Below are positions 30,463-36,100 of a stretch of DNA of 36,100 nt, piece by piece (within the stretch, counting starts at the first letter, position 1; the number at the start of each line of letters is the position of its first letter). A program made the translations under genes and the position numbers. This stretch comes from an uncultured Eubacteriales bacterium (GTDB lineage: Bacteria; Bacillota; Clostridia; Oscillospirales; Oscillospiraceae), in assembly GCA_900548615.1 (NCBI GenBank), contig URKW01000006.1, positions 1 to 36,100 of the forward strand, given 5' to 3'. Under the pieces are notes generated by a model. That model was given only the letters and a program-made list of their open reading frames with translations, was not told the DNA's origin and did no database searches.

Positions 30463-31443
30463 ATGAAACGTATGGTATCTCTCTTGCTGACGCTGGTGCT
30501 GGCCCTGCTGCTGGCAGGCTGGGGGCGGGGACGGCCCCTGCGGCCCCTTGTCAAAGCCGCTGACAGCGCTGCGGCGCCCCGCGACAACGGAAGCGGCTAC
30601 TGGAACACCACCGCCGACACGGACAGCATCAGCGAGGATCAGAACATGGCCTATGAAGCCGAGGAGCCGGGCGCTTCGGCGTACAACGACAGCAAAGCGC
30701 AGTCCGACAGGCCCGCCAAGAAGGTCTACACCGGCTACATGGAGATGCAGACGCTGGACTTTGACAAGGCCAGCGGCGACATCGACGCGCTGGTGAAGGA
30801 GCTGGGCGGCTACTTCCAGCAGAGCAGCGTTTCCAACCGTGGAAACAGCGGCTATCGCTACGGCAGCTACACCATTCGCATCCCTTCCGCGCAGTTCGAT
30901 ACCTTCCTGCAGAAGGCCGGGACGCTGTGCCATCTGGTTTACAGCAGCACCGGAACGGACGACGTGTCCGAGACCTACTACGATACCGAGGCACGGCTGG
31001 AGACCGCCCGCATCAAGCTGGAGCGTCTGCAGGCGCTGCTGGCCAAGGCCACCAGCATGGACGACATCATCACCATTGAGAGCGCCATCTCCGAGACGGA
31101 GTGGGACATTGAGAATCTCAGCGGTACGCTGCGGCGCTATGACGCGCTGGTGGACTACGCCACCATCGACGTGGAGCTCAGTGAAGTCTACAAGCTGTCC
31201 GGGCAGGACGAGGCCGTCACCACCTTCGGCGGACGGCTGGGTCAGTCCTTCGTCAACGGCCTGCAAGCCGTGGGCAGTGCGCTGGAGGACTTCGCCGTGT
31301 GGCTGGCCTACAGCTGGGTGTGGCTGGCGGTGATCGCCGCGGTGATCGTGGTGATCGTCCGCGTCATGCGCCGCAAGAGCGGCGGGAAGAAATTTTCCCT
31401 GAAGCGGAAGGGCAAGGACGCCGATGCGGAGACAAAGGAATGA
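30463..31443 (+). CDS. DUF4349 membrane protein with altered lipobox
   Basis: The 326-residue protein starts with a signal-like segment (VSLLLTLVLALLLAGW) and has the DUF4349 core: YMEMQTLDFDKASGDIDALV, RYGSYTIRIPSAQFDTFL and the coiled coil YYDTEARLETARIKLERLQAL. It ends in a membrane helix (WVWLAVIAAVIVVIVRV) and a lysine-rich tail. Relatives are lipoproteins with LAGC at the signal end. Here that cysteine is a tryptophan (LAGW), so no lipid anchor would form, or one base is wrong. Function of the family is unknown. AAGGAGG precedes ATG 30463. Confidence 0.85.
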   Translation: MKRMVSLLLTLVLALLLAGWGRGRPLRPLVKAADSAAAPRDNGSGYWNTTADTDSISEDQNMAYEAEEPGASAYNDSKAQSDRPAKKVYTGYMEMQTLDFDKASGDIDALVKELGGYFQQSSVSNRGNSGYRYGSYTIRIPSAQFDTFLQKAGTLCHLVYSSTGTDDVSETYYDTEARLETARIKLERLQALLAKATSMDDIITIESAISETEWDIENLSGTLRRYDALVDYATIDVELSEVYKLSGQDEAVTTFGGRLGQSFVNGLQAVGSALEDFAVWLAYSWVWLAVIAAVIVVIVRVMRRKSGGKKFSLKRKGKDADAETKE

Positions 31444-31470
31444 CCGGGCTAAATACAGCGGCAATTGTCC

Positions 31471-31504
31471 TGCGTAGGGGGCGGCATCTGCCGCTCCCTA
31501 CGCA
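31471..31504. terminator. Palindrome, likely terminator of DUF4349 gene
   Basis: TGCGTAGGGGGCGGCA (31471-31486) pairs with TGCCGCTCCCTACGCA (31489-31504) with one mismatch and a two-base loop. It belongs to the GTAGGGGCGG palindromes also seen at 28472. Confidence 0.6.
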
Positions 31505-31543
31505 AAGTGTGCGCGAAAAAACCGCTGTTCGCCAAATTTTCCC

Positions 31544-31572
31544 TTGCAATCCGGCGAAAGGTTTGCTATACT
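31544..31572 (+). promoter_or_regulatory. Promoter of cation ATPase
   Basis: TTGCAA (31544-31549) and TATACT (31567-31572) are 17 bases apart. Transcription from about 31579 enters the riboswitch. Confidence 0.75.
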
Positions 31573-31597
31573 ATGCAATACGAATTAAATCCTGTGT

Positions 31598-31728
31598 ATT
31601 TCATGGGGGAGTAGTTGCGCACCTGCGGGTGCGAGTTAAGTCAACATGCATGGCGGAAACGTCTGGCTTAGCTTGAAACAGCGAGACTCATGTACAGTTC
31701 CTATTCTGTACATGCGGCTCGCTTTTTG
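31598..31728 (+). promoter_or_regulatory. yybP-ykoY-type manganese riboswitch with terminator
   Basis: The conserved strings of this riboswitch are in order: GGGGGAGTAG (31605-31614), the variable stem CGCACC-TGC-GGGTGCG, GTCAACATGCATGG, CTGGC and AGCGAGAC. The last segment pairs as AGCGAG (31680-31685) with CTCGCT (31718-31723), with CATGTACAG/CTGTACATG inside, then TTTTT, a terminator. The class senses Mn2+ and switches on exporters. It sits directly before a P-type ATPase gene. Confidence 0.87.
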
Positions 31729-31821
31729 TTTTGCCGGGCGGAAACAAAAGCGAAAGACCCAACGCCCTTTATCAGCTCGTTATATCGGGGCAGAATACCC
31801 GTATTCAGGAGGAAGGACAAG

Positions 31822-34464
31822 ATGAAGCACTATCTGGAACAAGCGGACGCCGTATTGCGGGAGGTAGACTCCTGCGAGCAAGGTTTGACCGCCGCCGAGG
31901 CGGAGGAGCGCCTTGTCAAAAACGGCAAGAACAAGCTGGAGGAGGCCAAGAAGGATTCCCTGATCAAGCGGTTTTTCCAGCAGATGGCCGATCCCATGAT
32001 TATCATTCTGCTGGCCGCCGCCGCCATCAGCGCCGTGCTGGCGGTGGTAGAGAACGAGAGCTTTGCCGACGTGATCATCATCCTGTTCGTGGTCATCGTC
32101 AACGCCGTGCTGGGCGTGTATCAGGAGAGCAAGGCGGAGAAGGCCATTGAAGCCCTACAGCAGATGGCCGCCGCCACCAGTAAGGTGCTGCGGGACGGCC
32201 AGACCGTCACCATCCGCAGCGAAGATCTGGTGGTGGGCGACGTGGTGCTGCTGGAGGCGGGCGACGCTGTCCCGGCGGATGGCCGTGTGCTGGAGAGCGC
32301 CAGCATGAAGGTGGAGGAGGCCGCATTGACCGGCGAATCCGTCCCTGTCACCAAGTTCATCGACCTGATCCACCTGCGGAACAACGCCAACGACGTGCCG
32401 TTGGGCGACCGGAAGAACATGGTATACATGGGTTCTACCGTGGTGTATGGCCGGGGCCGCATGGTGGTGACGCAGACTGGCATGGACACCGAGATGGGCA
32501 AGATCGCCGACGCGCTGGCCAACGCGCAGGAGGGTCAGACCCCCTTGCAGCGGAAGCTGACCCAACTCTCCGGCATCCTCACCAAGCTGGTGCTGGTGAT
32601 CTGCGTGCTGATCTTCGGTGTGCAGCTGCTGCGTGCCGGTGAATTCACGCTGGACGTGGTGCTGCATTCCTTCATGATCGCCGTGTCGCTGGCGGTGGCC
32701 GCTATCCCGGAGGGCCTTGCCGCCGTGGTGACGGTGGTGCTGAGCATCGGCGTCACCAACATGTCCAAGCGCAGCGCCATTATCCGCCGTCTGACCGCTG
32801 TGGAGACGCTGGGCTGCGCCCAGATCATCTGCTCCGACAAGACCGGCACCCTGACCCAGAACAAGATGACCGTGGTGGACGACTACGGCAGCGAGAGAGA
32901 CCTGACCGCCACCGCCATGACCCTGTGCTCCGACGCCAATCTGGCGGAGGACGGCACCGTCACCGGTGAGCCCACCGAGGCGGCGCTGGTGGCATGGGGC
33001 GCCAAATGCGGCCTGCCCAAGCCCCGTCTGCAAGAGGAACTACCCCGTGTGGGGGAAGCACCCTTTGACTCCGGCCGCAAGATGATGTCCACCATCCACA
33101 AGAAGGATAACGGCTATGTCCAGTTCACCAAGGGCGGCCCCGACGTGGTGCTGGAGCGCTGCACCAGCTACTGGGACAGCGGCATCGTCCGACCCATGAC
33201 GGAGGAAAAGAGGGCTGAGATCTTGGCTGCCAACAAGGCCATGGCCGACAAGGCGCTGCGCGTGCTGGCTGCCGCCCAGCGTACCTATGACGCGCTGCCC
33301 GCCTCTATGGAGGCCGACGATCTGGAGCACGACCTGTGCTTCTTAGGGCTGGCGGGCATGATCGATCCGGTGCGCCCGGAGGTAAAGGCCGCCATCGAGG
33401 AGTGCCGTCAGGCGGGCATCCGTCCCATCATGATCACCGGCGACCATATCGATACCGCCGTGGCCATCGCCAAGGAGCTGGGGATTCTGGAGGACGGCAA
33501 AAAGGCTGTCACCGGCGCGCAGCTCAGCGCCATGAGCGACGAGGAGTTTGAGAAGGAATACCCCAATATCGCCGTGTATGCCCGCGTACAGCCGGAGCAT
33601 AAGACCCGCATCGTCAATGCGTGGCGCAATGCCGGCTATGTCACCGCCATGACCGGTGATGGCGTCAACGACGCGCCTTCCATCAAGTCCGCTGATATCG
33701 GCGTGGGTATGGGTATTACCGGCACCGACGTTACCAAGAACGTGGCGGATATGGTGCTGGCGGACGACAACTTCGCCACCATCGTGGGCGCGGTGGAGGA
33801 GGGCCGCCGCATCTACGACAATATCCGCAAGGCAATCCAGTTCCTGCTCTCCTCCAACATGAGCGAGGTCATCTCTATCTTCGTGGCCACGCTGCTGGGC
33901 TTCACCATTCTGGAACCGGTGCACCTGCTGTGGATCAATCTGGTGACGGACTGCTTCCCGGCACTCGCGCTGGGTATGGAGGAGGCGGAGCCCGCCATCA
34001 TGCGCCGTCGTCCCCGTGACGCCAAGGCGGGTATCTTCGCCGGAGGAATGGGTGTGGACGTGGCCTATCAGGGCCTTGTGATCTCGGCGCTGACCATCGC
34101 GGCCTTCTTTATCGGCCACTTTATGGAGTCCGGCGTGTGGGAGATCCCGGCAAACGGTCTCAGCCCCGACGGCACCACCATGGCCTTTGTCACCATGTCC
34201 ATGGCGGAGATTTTCCACAGTCTCAACATGCGTTCCCAGCGGGGCAGCATCCTGAAGCTCCGCACCCGCAATAAGATGATGACTTTCGCTGCCATTGGCA
34301 GCCTGCTGGCGACCACGCTGGTGTGCGAGGTGCCCTTCATCGCCACCGCTTTTGACTTCACCAGCGTGGAGTGGAACGAGTATCTGGTGGCGCTGGCGCT
34401 GGCCTTCTGCGTGATCCCCATTGTGGAGCTCGTGAAGTTCTTCCAGCGAAAAGCGGAGAAATAA
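31822..34464 (+). CDS. P2A-type cation-transporting ATPase (Ca2+/Mn2+)
   Basis: The 880-residue pump has the full P-type set: a TGES actuator loop (residues 170-173), the M4 ion site VAAIPEGLAAVVTVV, the phosphorylated aspartate D339 in SDKTGTLTQNKM, KGGPDVVLERC, and TGDGVNDAPSIKSADIG near 611. It has the six-helix C-terminal part of the PMR1/SERCA-like group. These pumps export Ca2+ or Mn2+. The manganese riboswitch just upstream argues for Mn2+ efflux here. ATG 31822 follows AGGAGGAAGG; upstream in-frame residues overlap the riboswitch and are not coding. A terminator shared with the opposite gene follows. Confidence 0.93.
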   Translation: MKHYLEQADAVLREVDSCEQGLTAAEAEERLVKNGKNKLEEAKKDSLIKRFFQQMADPMIIILLAAAAISAVLAVVENESFADVIIILFVVIVNAVLGVYQESKAEKAIEALQQMAAATSKVLRDGQTVTIRSEDLVVGDVVLLEAGDAVPADGRVLESASMKVEEAALTGESVPVTKFIDLIHLRNNANDVPLGDRKNMVYMGSTVVYGRGRMVVTQTGMDTEMGKIADALANAQEGQTPLQRKLTQLSGILTKLVLVICVLIFGVQLLRAGEFTLDVVLHSFMIAVSLAVAAIPEGLAAVVTVVLSIGVTNMSKRSAIIRRLTAVETLGCAQIICSDKTGTLTQNKMTVVDDYGSERDLTATAMTLCSDANLAEDGTVTGEPTEAALVAWGAKCGLPKPRLQEELPRVGEAPFDSGRKMMSTIHKKDNGYVQFTKGGPDVVLERCTSYWDSGIVRPMTEEKRAEILAANKAMADKALRVLAAAQRTYDALPASMEADDLEHDLCFLGLAGMIDPVRPEVKAAIEECRQAGIRPIMITGDHIDTAVAIAKELGILEDGKKAVTGAQLSAMSDEEFEKEYPNIAVYARVQPEHKTRIVNAWRNAGYVTAMTGDGVNDAPSIKSADIGVGMGITGTDVTKNVADMVLADDNFATIVGAVEEGRRIYDNIRKAIQFLLSSNMSEVISIFVATLLGFTILEPVHLLWINLVTDCFPALALGMEEAEPAIMRRRPRDAKAGIFAGGMGVDVAYQGLVISALTIAAFFIGHFMESGVWEIPANGLSPDGTTMAFVTMSMAEIFHSLNMRSQRGSILKLRTRNKMMTFAAIGSLLATTLVCEVPFIATAFDFTSVEWNEYLVALALAFCVIPIVELVKFFQRKAEK

Positions 34465-34468
34465 GCAC

Positions 34469-34504
34469 AAAAAAGATGAGCGGCTTGCGCAGCTCATCTT
34501 TTTT
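34469..34504. terminator. Bidirectional terminator
   Basis: AAAAAAGATGAGC (34469-34481) pairs with GCTCATCTTTTTT (34492-34504). It serves the ATPase on plus and the Nfn operon on minus, which converge here. Confidence 0.9.
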
Positions 34505-34517
34505 ATGTAATGTGTGA

Positions 34518-35909
34518 TTACTTATTGCTCAGGTACTCGTCGATGGACTTGGCGCCCAGCTTGCCGGCACCCATAGCCAAAATGACGGTGGCAGCGCCGG
34601 TGACGGCGTCGCCGCCGGCATAGACCGCCTGACGGGAGGTCAGGCCATCCTCGTTGACAATGATGCCGCCCTTCTTGTTGACCTCGAGACCCTTGGTGGT
34701 GCTCTTGATCAGGGGGTTGGGGTTGGTGCCCAGAGACATAATGACGGCGTCCACAGGCAGGTCGAACTCGCTGCCCTTCTTCTCGATGGGACGGCGGCGG
34801 CCGGAAGCGTCAGGCTCGCCCAGCTCCATCTCGATGCAGGTCATGGACTTGACGCAATCCTGCTCGTCGCCATTGATCTGGATGGGGTTATTCAGGGTCT
34901 TGAAGATGATACCCTCCTCGATGGCGTGCTCCACTTCCTCGTGACGGGCAGGCAGCTCCTCCATACCACGGCGGTAGACCACCCAGACCTCGGCGCCCAG
35001 ACGCTTAGAGCAGCGAGCGGCGTCCATGGCCACGTTGCCGCCGCCGACGACAGCCACCTTCTTGCCCCGCAGATCCATGATGGGGGTATCGCTGTCCTCG
35101 CGATAGGCCTTCATCAGATTGATACGGGTCAGGAACTCGTTGGCGGAGTAAACGCCCTTCAGGTTCTCGCCGGGGATATGCATGAACATGGGCAGACCAG
35201 CGCCGGAGCCGATGAACACGGCCTCGAAGCCGTTCTCCTCCATCAGCTCGTCGATGGTGATGGTGCGGCCCACAACGGTGTTGGTCTCCACCTTGACGCC
35301 CATGGCCTTCAGGCCGTCCACTTCCTTCTGGACGATGGCCTTGGGCAGACGGAACTCGGGAATGCCGTACACCAGCACGCCGCCAGCCAGATGCAGTGCC
35401 TCGAACACGGTGACCTCATAGCCCTTCTTGGCCAGATCGCCGGCGCAGGTCAGACCGGCAGGGCCGGAGCCCACGATAGCCACCTTGTGGCCGTTGGACT
35501 CGGGCTTGGTGGCAGCCTCGGTGCTGTGGGCGTTGTGCCAGTCGGCCACAAAACGCTCCAGACGGCCGATACCCACGGGGTCGCCCTTCTTGCCGCGGAC
35601 GCAGTGCATCTCGCACTGGCTCTCCTGCGGGCAGACGCGGCCGCACACGGCGGGCAGGGAGCTGGTCTGATGGATCACCTGATAGGCGCCCTCATAGTCC
35701 TTCTCCACGATCTTCTGGATAAACTCGGGAATGCGGACGTTGACGGGGCAGCCGTCCACACAGGGATGATTCTTGCAGTTAAGGCAGCGGGCCGCTTCGT
35801 CCAGTGCCTGCTCCTCGGTGTAGCCCAGGGCCACTTCCAGGAAGTTTTTATTCCGAACGTTGGGATCCTGAGAGGGCATCTCGTTCTTCTTCAAGCTCAT
35901 ATTCGCCAT
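34518..35909 (-). CDS. nfnB: NADPH-dependent glutamate synthase-like / NfnB subunit
   Basis: The 463-residue flavoprotein has the N-terminal iron-sulfur cysteines of glutamate synthase small subunits (ARCLNCKNHPCVDGCPVNVRIPEF and CGRVCPQESQCEMHC). It then has two dinucleotide folds (VAIVGSGPAGLTCAGDLAKKG and VAVVGGGNVAMDAARC) and ends with GGDAVTGAATVILAMGAGK. With the small partner just upstream it forms the Nfn transhydrogenase, which couples NADH and reduced ferredoxin to NADP reduction by electron bifurcation. It may be labelled gltA. ATG 35909 lies ten bases from AGGAGG, so it is preferred to the GTG at 35915. Confidence 0.88.
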   Translation of the reverse strand: MANMSLKKNEMPSQDPNVRNKNFLEVALGYTEEQALDEAARCLNCKNHPCVDGCPVNVRIPEFIQKIVEKDYEGAYQVIHQTSSLPAVCGRVCPQESQCEMHCVRGKKGDPVGIGRLERFVADWHNAHSTEAATKPESNGHKVAIVGSGPAGLTCAGDLAKKGYEVTVFEALHLAGGVLVYGIPEFRLPKAIVQKEVDGLKAMGVKVETNTVVGRTITIDELMEENGFEAVFIGSGAGLPMFMHIPGENLKGVYSANEFLTRINLMKAYREDSDTPIMDLRGKKVAVVGGGNVAMDAARCSKRLGAEVWVVYRRGMEELPARHEEVEHAIEEGIIFKTLNNPIQINGDEQDCVKSMTCIEMELGEPDASGRRRPIEKKGSEFDLPVDAVIMSLGTNPNPLIKSTTKGLEVNKKGGIIVNEDGLTSRQAVYAGGDAVTGAATVILAMGAGKLGAKSIDEYLSNK

Positions 35910-35911
35910 GA

Positions 35912-36100
35912 TCACTTTACCTCCTGCTTGTACAGATTGCAGACTTCCTCATGCTTGCGCAGCTCGAAGTCGCGATACATCTGATTGCGCTTCACCGCCA
36001 GATCCCAGTCCACCTGATGGCCGTCGAAGTCGGGGCCGTCCACGCAGGCAAACTTGGTCTCGCCGCCCACGGTCAGGCGGCAGCCGCCGCACATGCCGGT
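35912..36100 (-). CDS. nfnA: NfnA subunit, C-terminal end (cut by window)
   Basis: Only the last 62 codons are in the window. They read TGMCGGCRLTVGGETKFACVDGP, the cysteine cluster binding the 2Fe-2S centre of dihydroorotate-dehydrogenase-type FAD/NAD proteins. FDGHQVDWDLAVKRNQMYRDFE follows. It ends two bases before the nfnB start, so the two are one operon. The FAD and NAD domains lie beyond the window end. Confidence 0.85.
   Translation of the reverse strand, partial: TGMCGGCRLTVGGETKFACVDGPDFDGHQVDWDLAVKRNQMYRDFELRKHEEVCNLYKQEVK

Overview
The window reads as chromosome of a Gram-positive, GC-rich anaerobic member of the Clostridia, most like the Oscillospiraceae. The reasons are strong AGGAGG ribosome sites, a thiolase with a Rex-like operator, an Nfn-type transhydrogenase, a Clostridia-style glycolytic cluster, and neighbours such as prsA, mfd, pth, prs and glmU. 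The species assignment is inference; no rRNA is present. Two regions meet at about 14.4 kb.

Region 1 (1 to about 14,420) is the right-hand part of an integrated mobile element, probably an integrative conjugative element; any relaxase or type IV secretion genes would lie left of the window. It starts with the 5' end of an AAA/DUF4143-type ATPase gene, a sortase remnant and a frameshifted small secreted-peptide gene. Then comes a tightly packed set of accessory genes: a DUF3268-type zinc-finger protein, two sigma-70-like factors, an SSB, a DUF932 protein, a Cys4 protein that shares its C-terminal tip with the SSB, membrane and unknown proteins, a Phd/YefM-RelE/ParE toxin-antitoxin pair, and an AAA ATPase with a DUF234 nuclease-like tail. 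Many of these genes are separated by perfect intergenic hairpins. The region ends with an excisionase-like gene, a Tn916-type tyrosine integrase and a cluster of seven TTGGTGTCAA-type repeats, next to the 3' end of an initiator tRNA gene. The exact attachment core cannot be fixed because the other end is outside the window.

Region 2 (14,475 to 36,100) is core chromosome. On the minus strand lie tRNA-fMet, tRNA-Leu, thiolase, and a run read as glmU, prs, pth, mfd, prsA. On the plus strand lie trmL, pgk, tpiA, gpmI (lower glycolysis), then gpsA, an M23 (SpoIIQ-like) peptidase, a DUF4349 membrane protein and a P2A-type cation ATPase preceded by a yybP-ykoY-type manganese riboswitch. The right edge holds the two Nfn subunits on the minus strand, the small one cut by the window end.

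The most unusual signals are as follows. A roughly 160-bp multi-hairpin repeat lies between pth and mfd and again between gpmI and gpsA, with several compensatory base-pair changes between the copies and a fragment of it downstream of the M23 gene. A promoter, structured RNA and terminator cassette lies just upstream of the element ssb. The acidic tip IDGERExLP is shared by the SSB and an unrelated Cys4 protein. The mfd gene is broken in two places, one at an 11-base homopolymer. GlmU has an eroded nucleotidyltransferase domain.
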